A stretch of DNA of 64,000 bases from Amycolatopsis sp. NBC_01480 (GTDB taxonomy: Bacteria > Actinomycetota > Actinomycetes > Mycobacteriales > Pseudonocardiaceae): assembly GCF_036227205.1 (NCBI RefSeq), contig NZ_CP109442.1, forward strand, positions 8,370,001-8,434,000, given 5' to 3'. Position numbers and translations under genes: made by a program. Positions 50,256-58,408 of the stretch are shown one piece after another. The notes below the pieces were generated by a model. It was not told the origin of the DNA. It saw nothing but the letters and a program-made list of their open reading frames with translations, and made no database searches. The first letter of the stretch is position 1; the number at the start of each line of letters is the position of its first letter.

Positions 50256-52757
50256 GTGATCGCAGAGCCTGGCCAGGTCGTTTTCTGGGCGCCGGACGGG
50301 GGTGACCCCGGTGGTCCCGGCGCCGCCGGCGTGGTGCGGCTGGTACTGGCGGACGGGATCCGCGAGGTGCCCGCGCGTCGCCTGCCCATCGCGGAGGCGG
50401 TGCCGGTGCTGCTGGCGATGCCACCAGACAGCGACGAATCGGCCATTTTCTGGGCTACGGCGGCAGAAGCCGGCGTACGGCTGCGTGAAGCCGGGTGGAC
50501 GGGCCCGCTGGAGCCGGCCGAGGACCGCTGGCTGCGCCGCCTCGCCGAAGCCATGCCGCCGCACGCCCACGCCGCCCCGGTCCCGGGCGACGACACCCGC
50601 CTGCCCGAGCCGTACCCGTTGCTGCTGCGGTTCCTGGGCGACGTCGCGGGCCTGACGGTCCGGGTGTCGCTGCGGGTGGAGGCGGAAGACCCGGCCGGCG
50701 GCCGTTTCCGTGCGGTCGTGCAGGTGCACGGCGGGGCGGAGCCGCTGGTGGACGCCGCGCGGCTGTGGGAGTCCGGGGACCAGGAGGCGCGCCACGAGGT
50801 GGTGCTGGCGCTGCGCCGGGCCGCGGAGGTGTGGCCGCCGCTGGCGCCGTTGCTCTCGGCCGCGGTGCCGGCCGAATTGCCGCTCGGGGACGAAGAAGTG
50901 GTCGAGCTACTGTCTTCCGGCGCGGGCCGCCTCGCCGAAGCGGGCATCAGCGTGCACTGGCCCGCCGAGCTGACGGGCCTGACCGCGCGCGCCGTAGTGG
51001 CGGCCGGGGACGCGCCCGGCGACGTGCCGTCGTTCTTCGGCGGCGGCCGGGTGCTGGAATTCGACTGGCAGCTCGCCCTCGGCGGCGCAGTACTGAGTGC
51101 GGCGGAGCTGGACGAGCTGGCCGAAGCGCGGCGTCCGGTGGTCCGGCTGCGAGACCGCTGGGTGCTGCTCGATCCGACGTCCGCGGACCGGGCCCGGGAG
51201 CGGACGCTGAAGCCGCTGACGGCCGTCGACGCGCTCGGCGCGGTGCTGGCCGGGACGACGGAGGTCGACGGCGAGCTGGTGGAGGTCGTCACCGACGGCT
51301 GGCTGGAGACGGTGCGGGAGCGGCTTTCCGAGGTGCCCGAGCCGGGGGAGCAGCCGCCGGGGCTGGCCGCCACGCTGCGCGACTACCAGCTGCGCGGCCT
51401 GCGCTGGCTGAGCACCGTGACCGCGCTCGGGCTGGGCGGCTGCCTCGCCGACGACATGGGGCTCGGCAAGACCGTCACGCTCATCGCGCTGCACCTGCAC
51501 CGCGGCGGCGGCCCGACGCTGGTGGTCTGCCCCGCGTCGCTGCTGGGCACGTGGGAGGCGGAGATCCACCGGTTCGCGCCCGGCGTCGGCGTCCGCCGCT
51601 TCCACGGCGGTGAGCGGTCCCTCGAAGACCTCGACGGCTTTGTCCTCACCACCTACGGCACCCTGCGCTCGGACCCAGGGCCGCTCGCCGGGATCGAGTG
51701 GGACCTGCTCGTGGCCGACGAGGCCCAGCACGTGAAGAACCACCGCTCCGAGACGGCGAAGACGTTGCGGCAGTTGCGGTCCTCGGCCCGCGTCGCGCTC
51801 ACCGGCACCCCGGTGGAGAACACGCTGTCGGAGCTGTGGGCGATCCTCGACTGGACGACGCCGGGCCTGCTCGGCACCCACGCGGAATTCCGCGACCGGT
51901 GGGCGAAACGCGTCGAGGCCGGCACGGACCCGGCGGCGGCGGGGCGGCTTTCCCGGCTGCTGCGGCCGTTCCTGTTGCGGCGCCGCAAGTCCGACCCGGG
52001 CATCGCGCCCGAGCTGCCGGCCAAGACGGAGACCGACCGGCCGGTGTCGCTGACCACCGAGCAGGCCGCGCTCTACGAGGCGGCGGTGCGGGAGCTGATG
52101 GCGGAGGTCGGCGCGGCCGACGGGATGGCGCGGCGCGGCCGGATCGTCAAGCTGCTCACCGCGCTCAAGCAGATCTGCAACCACCCCGCGCAATACCTCA
52201 GGGAAGACGCTGACACCCCGCTGTCCGGCCGGTCCGGGAAGCTCGAGCTGCTCGACGAGCTGCTGGACACCATCCTCGCCGAAGACGGGGCGGTACTGGT
52301 GTTCACCCAATACGTGGTGATGGCCCGCCTGCTGGAGCGGCACCTGGCCGCACGCGGGATCGGCGCGCAGCTGCTGCACGGCGGCACCCCGGTCCGGCAG
52401 CGGGAGGAGCTGGTGCGCCGTTTCCAGGACGGGGCGGTGCCGGTGTTCCTGCTCTCGCTCAAGGCGGCCGGGACCGGGCTGACGCTGACCCGCGCCGACC
52501 ACGTCGTGCACTACGACCGCTGGTGGAACCCGGCGGTGGAGGACCAGGCGACCGATCGGGCGTACCGGATCGGGCAGACCCGGCCGGTCCAGGTGCACCG
52601 GCTCGTCGCGGAGGGCACCGTCGAGGATCGGATCGCGTTGATGCTGCGGGAGAAACGGGCGCTGGCCGACGCGGTGCTGACCGGGGGCGAGGCGGCGTTC
52701 ACCGAGCTGTCCGACGCCGAACTTTCGGAGCTGGTCCAGCTGAGGAGGCACGGATGA
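50256..52757 (+). CDS. SNF2-family DEAD/DEAH helicase
   Basis: Swi2/Snf2 ATPase of 833 residues. The first 370 residues are a family-specific N-terminal domain. The motor has motif I DDMGLGKT (about 400), motif II ADEAQH (about 487), LTGTPVEN as motif III, and the C-lobe motifs LLHGGTPVRQREELVRRF, LKAAGTGLTLTRADHVVHYD and DQATDRAYRIGQ. It remodels protein-DNA complexes by ATP-driven translocation. The start is uncertain: GTG 50256 is chosen, CTG 50247 is possible. Its stop overlaps the SWIM gene by ATGA, a conserved actinobacterial pair. Confidence 0.9.
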   Translation: MIAEPGQVVFWAPDGGDPGGPGAAGVVRLVLADGIREVPARRLPIAEAVPVLLAMPPDSDESAIFWATAAEAGVRLREAGWTGPLEPAEDRWLRRLAEAMPPHAHAAPVPGDDTRLPEPYPLLLRFLGDVAGLTVRVSLRVEAEDPAGGRFRAVVQVHGGAEPLVDAARLWESGDQEARHEVVLALRRAAEVWPPLAPLLSAAVPAELPLGDEEVVELLSSGAGRLAEAGISVHWPAELTGLTARAVVAAGDAPGDVPSFFGGGRVLEFDWQLALGGAVLSAAELDELAEARRPVVRLRDRWVLLDPTSADRARERTLKPLTAVDALGAVLAGTTEVDGELVEVVTDGWLETVRERLSEVPEPGEQPPGLAATLRDYQLRGLRWLSTVTALGLGGCLADDMGLGKTVTLIALHLHRGGGPTLVVCPASLLGTWEAEIHRFAPGVGVRRFHGGERSLEDLDGFVLTTYGTLRSDPGPLAGIEWDLLVADEAQHVKNHRSETAKTLRQLRSSARVALTGTPVENTLSELWAILDWTTPGLLGTHAEFRDRWAKRVEAGTDPAAAGRLSRLLRPFLLRRRKSDPGIAPELPAKTETDRPVSLTTEQAALYEAAVRELMAEVGAADGMARRGRIVKLLTALKQICNHPAQYLREDADTPLSGRSGKLELLDELLDTILAEDGAVLVFTQYVVMARLLERHLAARGIGAQLLHGGTPVRQREELVRRFQDGAVPVFLLSLKAAGTGLTLTRADHVVHYDRWWNPAVEDQATDRAYRIGQTRPVQVHRLVAEGTVEDRIALMLREKRALADAVLTGGEAAFTELSDAELSELVQLRRHG

Positions 52758-53401
52758 CCGAGCGGGTGCGGGGTTTCCCCGCGTTCCCGGCGCGCGCCGG
52801 CCGGGGCCCGTTCGCGCGCTCCTGGTGGGGCCGCGCGTGGCTGCGGGCGATGGAGGACACGGCGCTGGACCAGCGGCAGCTGCGGCGCGGGCAGCGGTAC
52901 GCGGCGGCAGGCCTGGTCGGCCCGATCGCGGTCAGCCCGGGCCGGATCGCGGCGACGGTGGACGACACCGACGGCGGCCCGTACCGCACGTCCCTGCGGC
53001 TGGCGGAACTGTCCACAACGGACTGGGACCGACTGCTCGGCCATGCCGCGGACCGGGCGGCCCACCTGGCCGCGCTGCTGGACCGCGACCTGCCGCCGGA
53101 GCTGGCCGACGACGTGGGGCTGCTGCCCGGCATCGGCGACCTCGACCCGGAGTGCGACTGCCCCGGCTGGGAGCTGCCCTGCCGGCACGCCGCGGCGCTG
53201 TCGTTCCAGGTTTCGTGGCTGCTCGACGCCGATCCGTTCGTGCTGCTGCTGATGCGGGGGCGCACCGAGCGCGAGGTGCTGGACGAACTGGGCCGGCGGA
53301 CCTCGCGCCCGCCGGAAGGGGTGCTTGCCGCGGACGCCTACGCCCGCGCCGTGCCGCCGTTGCCGGACCTCGCGGAGTTCATGCCGGTGCCACGGCACTG
53401 A
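52754..53401 (+). CDS. SWIM zinc-finger protein
   Basis: Protein of 215 residues with the N-terminal FARSWWGRAWLRAMED (the conserved SWIM-protein start) and the zinc-binding CDCPGWELPCRHAAAL motif (CxCx6CxH, about 135-147). It is translated by ATGA overlap from the SNF2 gene and probably forms a nucleic-acid-bound complex with the helicase. SWIM domains bind DNA or protein. The last residues overlap the end of a decayed AraC gene on the other strand. Confidence 0.88.
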   Translation: MTERVRGFPAFPARAGRGPFARSWWGRAWLRAMEDTALDQRQLRRGQRYAAAGLVGPIAVSPGRIAATVDDTDGGPYRTSLRLAELSTTDWDRLLGHAADRAAHLAALLDRDLPPELADDVGLLPGIGDLDPECDCPGWELPCRHAAALSFQVSWLLDADPFVLLLMRGRTEREVLDELGRRTSRPPEGVLAADAYARAVPPLPDLAEFMPVPRH

Positions 53402-53894
53402 CCGCCGTCATTCAGCAGTGTCGCGGTCGGAGCCTGCCGGAAACGCCCCGGCGCGACGCCGTACTCGCGGCGAAACGCACTGGAGAGGGCGAATTCGGTC
53501 GAGTACCCGACCTGACGGGCGATCGCCAGCGACGCGTCGGTCTCCCGCAGCAGCCGGGCGCCGCGCCCGAGCCTGGCGACGGTCCACGCGTGTTCCGGGT
53601 GCTCGTGGATCTGCCGCAGCGCGGCGGCGATCGCCGGATCGGCGGTGCCCGGCTGGGTCTCGTGCTGGTCGTGCCACTGCCGCAGCACCTGGACCAGGCT
53701 CGGGGTACCGGTCGCAATCCGGCGAGACGGCGATGAGGCCGGGCAGCGCGCGGAGGTACTGCGGCACGCGGCCGTACTCCATCCGGTAGGCCCCGCACAG
53801 GAACTCGAAGTCGCACGGCCCCGGCGCGGGCGGGATCGGGCCCATCTCCGAAGGCGGCCCGGACCATCCGGATGACCTCGCTCAGCACGTCCAT
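53338..53894 (-). pseudogene. Decayed AraC-family regulator
   Basis: Fragments of one AraC/cupin regulator lie in three frames. MDVLSEVIRMVRAAFG (frame from 53894) is the usual N-terminus; PCDFEFLCGAYRMEYGRVPQ (frame ending near 53700) is the end of the cupin; and WHDQHETQPGTADPAIAAAL to GYSTEFALSSAFRREYGVAP (frame from 53688) is the DNA-binding domain, with its first HTH deleted between VARLGR and GARLLRETDASL. At least two frameshifts and two deletions are needed, so no full protein is made. The last part overlaps the 3' end of the SWIM gene. Confidence 0.8.
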
Positions 53895-53929
53895 GCCGCC
53901 ATGCTGATCAGCGGCGGGCCGCCGGCGGC

Positions 53930-54727
53930 TCAGGTGTGGGTGCCACCGTCGATCCGGATTTCGGTGCCGGTGATGAACTCGCCGTCGTCCGAGACCAGCA
54001 TGGCGACGACGCCCGCGACCGCCTCCGGCCTGGCCATCGGCGCGCCGATCTCGGCGGTGACGTCGGTGGGCAGGATCGGCAGCAGCCGGCCGAACAGCGT
54101 CCAGTCGACGTCCTGCGGCATCCAGGTCGCGGCGCTGTCGGTGATGCCGCTCTTGACGCTGCCCGGCGCGACACTGACCACGCGCACCCCTTGCTTCGCG
54201 TACTCCAGCGCCAGCGAGTGCGTGAGCGCCTGGATGCCGCCCTTGCTGGCGGAGTACGCCGCCATGTACGGGTGGGCGAAGCTGGCCGAGGTGGAGCTGA
54301 AGTTCACCACCACGCTCTTGCCGGCGGCGATCAGCGCGGGCAGCGCTTCCCGCGTGACGAGGAACGTGCCGGTCAGGTTGACCGCGATGATCCGGTTCCA
54401 GAACTCCAGCGACGTCTCGTGGGTGTGCGAGGCCCGCAGGATGCCGGCGGCGTTGACCAGCGCGTCGAGCCCGCCGAGGTGTGCGATCGCCGCCGCGGTG
54501 CCCTCGGCCACGGACTGCTCGTCGCCGACGTCCATCAGCAAGGTCTCCAGCCTGGCCTTGGACTCCGGCTCGGACTCGGCGAGTTCGGCGGTGCCCTTGA
54601 GGCCGTCGACCGAGACATCGGTGGCGACCACCCGCGCGCCCTCGGACAGCAGCCGCAATGTGGTGGCCCGGCCGATGCCCGAACCGGCACCGGTGACCAG
54701 GATCCGGCGATCGTGCAAGCGTGTCAT
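53930..54727 (-). CDS. SDR family oxidoreductase
   Basis: SDR of 265 residues with VTGAGSGIGRATTLRLL at the start, ARVVATDVS (Asp, probably NAD-binding), NAAGILRASHTHETS, and SSTSASFAHPYMAAYSASKG containing the catalytic Ser and YxxxK. The ATG at 54727 has GAAGGAGG 4 bp upstream. It follows the DUF4865 gene on the same strand after 37 bp, so the two may be one unit. The decayed AraC gene downstream may once have controlled it. Confidence 0.9.
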   Translation of the reverse strand: MTRLHDRRILVTGAGSGIGRATTLRLLSEGARVVATDVSVDGLKGTAELAESEPESKARLETLLMDVGDEQSVAEGTAAAIAHLGGLDALVNAAGILRASHTHETSLEFWNRIIAVNLTGTFLVTREALPALIAAGKSVVVNFSSTSASFAHPYMAAYSASKGGIQALTHSLALEYAKQGVRVVSVAPGSVKSGITDSAATWMPQDVDWTLFGRLLPILPTDVTAEIGAPMARPEAVAGVVAMLVSDDGEFITGTEIRIDGGTHT

Positions 54728-54764
54728 CGTCCTCCTTCGGCCGTACTGATCACCGTAGGAGACT

Positions 54765-55349
54765 TCACCACTGTTGACCATGCCCCAGCGAAGCCAGCTC
54801 CGGCGCCGAAACGTGCCCGACGCGGTAGCGCACCGGGTCCTCGGCCGGCGCGGTGTCCTGCCACAGCGTGTACCGCACCAGCTCCCACGCGCGTGGGTCG
54901 ATGACCAGCGCCGTGGAGTGCACGCCGTCGCGCCGCGCGTGGTCCCGCAGCGCCTCGAGCTCCGGCCGGACGACGTCCGCGGGCCATGTCTCGCGGGGGA
55001 TCAGCTCCGTGCGCTTCCCGGCCGCGCGCGGCGTTTCGCCGAACGCCGGCCCGGGCTCGAACGCCAGCACGGTCCAGTGCTGCACCGGCGGACGGCCGAA
55101 GTCGTCGATGATGCCGCGGTACCCGCCGTCCCACAGGAAGGAGTGCATGCCCGCCGGGTCGTGCCAGAGGTAGAAGGGGGAGTACTGGTTCAGCTCCGAC
55201 CCGTCGACGCCGCGCTCGCGCACCCCGTACGCCTTGAGCCCGAGGCCCGGCAGGCCGTCCAGCAGCGGTCCCCGGGTCCGCACCCGGTGGTGGATCACCT
55301 CCATGTCGTAGTCCGCGGGCAGGGTGATCTCGTAGTGCATGGCGTGCAC
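54765..55349 (-). CDS. DUF4865 family protein
   Basis: Protein of 194 residues with HYEITLPADYDMEVIHHRVRTRGPLLDGLPGLGLKAYGVRERG, which I recognise as the start of DUF4865 proteins; the fold is probably a ferredoxin-like dimeric barrel as in small monooxygenases. WHDPAGMHSFLWDGGYRGI is also conserved. Function unknown; often next to LysR or TetR regulators and oxidoreductases. An operator-like palindrome lies 22 bp upstream of its ATG. Confidence 0.78.
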   Translation of the reverse strand: MHAMHYEITLPADYDMEVIHHRVRTRGPLLDGLPGLGLKAYGVRERGVDGSELNQYSPFYLWHDPAGMHSFLWDGGYRGIIDDFGRPPVQHWTVLAFEPGPAFGETPRAAGKRTELIPRETWPADVVRPELEALRDHARRDGVHSTALVIDPRAWELVRYTLWQDTAPAEDPVRYRVGHVSAPELASLGHGQQW

Positions 55350-55370
55350 GGCGGGCCTCCGTTCGTCCCG

Positions 55371-55386
55371 TACATACTAGTAGGTA
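55371..55386. promoter_or_regulatory. Palindrome before the DUF4865 gene
   Basis: TACATACTAGTAGGTA, symmetrical about TACTAGTA with one mismatched pair. It is a likely repressor site for the DUF4865-SDR unit. It lies 13 bp from the end of the LLM gene upstream. Confidence 0.55.
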
Positions 55387-55398
55387 CAGAGCCTTTTC

Positions 55399-56274
55399 TC
55401 AGCCGGGCAGCAGGGCCTCGGCGAGACGGCGCCACTGCGGCATCGCCGATCCGCCGGGCTCGGTGCCGAGCACCTGGATGCCGACGTGGTCGGCGCCGGC
55501 GTCGAGGTGCTCGTTCAGCTTGCGGGTGATCGTGTCGAGGTCGCCCCAGAAGACGAGGTCGTCGACGAGCCGGTCGCTGCCGCCGTCGAGGTCGGCCTCG
55601 GTGTAGCCCAGGCGCAGGAACTTGGCGATGTTGTACCGCTGGGTGAAGTACACGTGCAGGTGCTCCCGCGCGATCGCGCGCGCCCGGTCCGGGTCGGTTT
55701 CGAACAGCACGGCGTGCTCGACGCCGAGGAAAGCCTTGTCTCCCAGCACTTCCCGGGCTTGGGCGGTATGCGACACGGTGACGTGGTAGGTGTGCGCGCC
55801 GTCGGCCCGCTCGGCGGCCAGCTGCAGCATCTTCGGCCCGTACGCCGCGAGCAGCCGCCGCATCGGGGCCTCCGGCAGCGGGTTGGCGCTGGTCGTGGCG
55901 TCCAGCTCGTCGAGGTACCCGGCCATCGCGTCCAGCGGTTTGACGCCGGGGCGCGCATCACCGACGCCGAGGCCGAGCAGGTGCCGGCCAGGGTAGGCGT
56001 CCGCCAGCAGCACGGCGGCACCCTGAGTCCAGCGCGGCTCGCGGGACCAGATCTTCGCGATGCCGTTGACGATCCGGATCCGCTCGGTGGCCGAGAGCAG
56101 GAACCCGGCGTGGGTCAGCGCCTCGCGCCCGTCCCGCTCCGGGATCCAGAACGCCGGCCAGCCGAGGCCCTCCAGCTCCTGGATCGAGTCCCGCATCCGG
56201 CTCGCCGGCTGGTCTTCGAAGTCGAACGTCCAGATCCCGAAGCGCCCCAGGTCCATTCCGTCGATCGCGCCCAT
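55399..56274 (-). CDS. LLM-class F420-dependent oxidoreductase
   Basis: Luciferase-like (beta/alpha)8 enzyme of 291 residues of the F420-dependent TIGR03620 type: LGRFGIWTFDFEDQP at the start, GWPAFWIPERDGREAL, IVNGIAKIWSREPRWTQGAAVLLADAYPGRHLLGLGVG and HTYHVTVSHTAQAREVLG. It would use F420 to oxidise or reduce an unknown substrate. It follows the ArsR-type gene on the same strand with an 8-8-8 dyad between, so it is probably repressed by that regulator. Confidence 0.88.
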   Translation of the reverse strand: MGAIDGMDLGRFGIWTFDFEDQPASRMRDSIQELEGLGWPAFWIPERDGREALTHAGFLLSATERIRIVNGIAKIWSREPRWTQGAAVLLADAYPGRHLLGLGVGDARPGVKPLDAMAGYLDELDATTSANPLPEAPMRRLLAAYGPKMLQLAAERADGAHTYHVTVSHTAQAREVLGDKAFLGVEHAVLFETDPDRARAIAREHLHVYFTQRYNIAKFLRLGYTEADLDGGSDRLVDDLVFWGDLDTITRKLNEHLDAGADHVGIQVLGTEPGGSAMPQWRRLAEALLPG

Positions 56275-56305
56275 GTCTCCTCCAGCCGGGTGGGTGACTC
56301 AACGG

Positions 56306-56329
56306 ATCGAAGTATCGCAGAACTTCGAT
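56306..56329. promoter_or_regulatory. ArsR-type operator before the LLM gene
   Basis: ATCGAAGT, 8-nt spacer, ACTTCGAT, a perfect inverted repeat 32 bp upstream of the LLM ATG and 19 bp downstream of the arsR stop. Its AT-rich arms fit ArsR/SmtB binding. Confidence 0.65.
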
Positions 56330-56347
56330 ATGAGTCTCCGGCGAGGG

Positions 56348-56680
56348 TCAGAGCGACTGGCCGAGCGCGCCCACGATCCAGGAGATCCGCTCTTCGTCGC
56401 GCCGGTAGTGCGTCCACTTCCCGACCCGGGTGGCGCGGACCAGCCCGGCCCGTTGCAGAACCGCCATGTACGCCGACACGGTGGACTGCGCGAGCCCGGT
56501 CTTGGCCTGGATGTGGCTGACGCACACCCCGACCTCGTGCGGGTCGGCGATCCCGTCCTCGACGGGAAAATTGCGCTCCGGCTCGCGCAGCCACTGCAGC
56601 AGCTGGAGGCGCACGGGATTGGCGAGCGCCTTGAACACGTCAAGCAGCTCGTCGGGCGAGGGTTCGGCTGAGGTCGTCAT
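56348..56680 (-). CDS. ArsR-family winged-helix regulator
   Basis: Regulator of 110 residues with FKALANPVRLQLLQWLREPE at the start and VCVSHIQAKTGLAQSTVSAYMAVLQRAGLVRATRVGKWTHY as the recognition and wing region. The ELCVCD-type metal box of arsenic sensors is reduced to a single VCVSH cysteine, so it may sense something other than metal. It is upstream of the LLM oxidoreductase with its operator in between, and is divergent from the XRE gene at 56805. Confidence 0.88.
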   Translation of the reverse strand: MTTSAEPSPDELLDVFKALANPVRLQLLQWLREPERNFPVEDGIADPHEVGVCVSHIQAKTGLAQSTVSAYMAVLQRAGLVRATRVGKWTHYRRDEERISWIVGALGQSL

Positions 56681-56796
56681 AGCTGATCAAGCCCGAGTAT
56701 AGGGCCGTGCCGACGATTCGCGGACTGTCGATGCCACGCCGAGGGGGACGGATTGGGCCACCTTCGCCGCGCCCGTGCCGATGTGGATGTCCGACA

Positions 56797-56814
56797 CTGC
56801 GGTCATGACCGCAG
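56797..56814. promoter_or_regulatory. 18-bp palindrome over the XRE gene start codon
   Basis: CTGCGGTCATGACCGCAG is a perfect 18-bp palindrome whose centre is the ATG start codon (56805). It can be an autoregulatory operator or an mRNA hairpin that hides the initiation site. Confidence 0.6.
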
Positions 56815-57695
56815 AGGAGACACCGTCCGCACTGGCCCAGTTCCTGCGTTCCGCGCGCTCCCGGCTCAGCCCGGACGACGCGGGGCTGGGGGAGGAGGGC
56901 ACCGGCCGCCGTCGCGTGCCCGGGCTGCGGCGGGAGGAACTCGCCCGGCTGGCCGGCGTGAGCGTCGACTACTACACGCGCCTCGAACAGGGCCGCAGCC
57001 CGAGCGCGTCCGCCGCGGTCCTCGACGCGCTGGCCACCGCCCTGCACCTCGACGACGCGGAACGAGCCCACCTGCACACCCTCGCGCGGCCCGTCTCGGC
57101 CCAGCGCAAGCGCCGGGCCCGCCCGCAGCGGGTCCACCCCGTCACCCTCGACCTGCTCGACACCTTCGAAACGGTGCTGCGCCCGGCTTTTGTCCTCGGC
57201 CGGCGCCTGGACGTGCTCGCCCACAACCGCCTCGCCGGCCGGCTGATCACCGACTTCCGGTCCCTGCCCGCCGCGGACCGCAACCAGGCCCGGTTCGTCT
57301 TCCTCGACCCGCACGCCCGGGAGCTGTACACGGACTGGGCGGCCGTCGCCGCCGACACCGCCGCCATGCTGCGCCTCGACGCCGGCCGCCACCCCGATGA
57401 CCCGGCGCTCGGCGCGCTCGTCGGCGAGCTGTCCATCCAGAGCCCGGAGTTCCGCCGCTACTGGTCCGACCAGCGGGTCCACCAGCGCACCACCGGCACC
57501 AAGGGCTACCACCACCCGCTGGTCGGCGACCTCACCGTCACCTACCAGGCCCTCACCCCGGGAGACGACGCCGAGCAGATCCTGTTCGTCTACCACACCG
57601 AACCGGGCAGCCCGTCCGAAAACGCGCTGCGGCTGCTGACCGCGGCGGAGGCCGACGCACCGGCGAACACCCGGGCCGAGTCCTACCCGTCCTGA
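56805..57695 (+). CDS. XRE/MmyB-like helix-turn-helix regulator
   Basis: Regulator of 296 residues, same architecture as the gene at 16697: an N-terminal HTH (RRVPGLRREELARLAGVSVDYYTRLEQGRSPSAS, about 36-70) and an MmyB-like C-terminal ligand domain (about 105-280, with VLAHNRLAGRLITDF and GYHHPLVGDLTVTYQAL). The ATG 56805 is favoured; two upstream in-frame Mets are less likely. A perfect palindrome covers the start. It is divergent from arsR and overlaps the convergent methyltransferase by 13 bp. Confidence 0.87.
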   Translation: MTAEETPSALAQFLRSARSRLSPDDAGLGEEGTGRRRVPGLRREELARLAGVSVDYYTRLEQGRSPSASAAVLDALATALHLDDAERAHLHTLARPVSAQRKRRARPQRVHPVTLDLLDTFETVLRPAFVLGRRLDVLAHNRLAGRLITDFRSLPAADRNQARFVFLDPHARELYTDWAAVAADTAAMLRLDAGRHPDDPALGALVGELSIQSPEFRRYWSDQRVHQRTTGTKGYHHPLVGDLTVTYQALTPGDDAEQILFVYHTEPGSPSENALRLLTAAEADAPANTRAESYPS

Positions 57696-58357
57696 ACGCA
57701 GCCCTTGCGCGCCACCAAGTACGCCTGCGGCACCTTCTCGTGCGGCGGCTCCGGCGCCCGGACCAGGCGGGACTCGATGGTGAACCCGGCGTCCGCCGCC
57801 AGCTGCTCGATCAGCTCCGGCCGCAGGCGGTACGCGTCGAGGGAAAGGCCCTCGTGGCCGTACCCCTGCTCGATGTGCCGCACCTCGTCACCCACCTGGA
57901 AGGCCAGCAACAGCCGCCCACCCGGCAGCAGCACCCGCGCCAGCTCCGCGAACACCTCCGGCAGCCGGGCCGGCGGCGTGTGGATGATCGAGTACCACGC
58001 CAGTGCGCCCGCGAGCGACTCGTCCGCCAGCTCCAGCGCCAGCAGCGAACCCACCTCGAACTTCAGCCCCGGCCACGCCCGCCGCGCGACCTCCACCATG
58101 CCGGGGGAGAGGTCCACCCCGAACACGTCCAGCCCCAGCGACGCCAGGTACCCGGCGATCCGCCCCGGCCCGCACCCCAGGTCGCCCACCGGGCCGGCCG
58201 CGCCCACCAGCTCGGCGAACGCGTTCAGCATCGCGCGGTCCCAGGTGCTCTCCGCGAGCATGCCCTCCGCGATCTCGGCGTAGCTCGCGGCGACGGTGTC
58301 GTAGGCGGTCCGCGTCGCGGACACGAAACCGGGCTGGGCATCGGGGGAGACGGTCAT
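57683..58357 (-). CDS. Class I SAM-dependent methyltransferase
   Basis: Methyltransferase of 224 residues with motif I VGDLGCGPGRIAGYL, motif II VFGVDLSPGMVEVARRAWPG, and post-motifs LAWYSIIHTPPARLPEVF and GGRLLLAFQVGDEVRH. The fold is UbiE-like; the acceptor is unknown. The ATG at 58357 sits in the palindrome CGGTCATGACCG, as in the XRE gene upstream, but here only 12 bp. The stop overlaps the XRE gene. Confidence 0.88.
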   Translation of the reverse strand: MTVSPDAQPGFVSATRTAYDTVAASYAEIAEGMLAESTWDRAMLNAFAELVGAAGPVGDLGCGPGRIAGYLASLGLDVFGVDLSPGMVEVARRAWPGLKFEVGSLLALELADESLAGALAWYSIIHTPPARLPEVFAELARVLLPGGRLLLAFQVGDEVRHIEQGYGHEGLSLDAYRLRPELIEQLAADAGFTIESRLVRAPEPPHEKVPQAYLVARKGCVQDG

Positions 58358-58408
58358 GACCGCTGACCCTAAACCCTTGCCCGCCAACGCGTCCGCGAAA
58401 CGCCGGGA

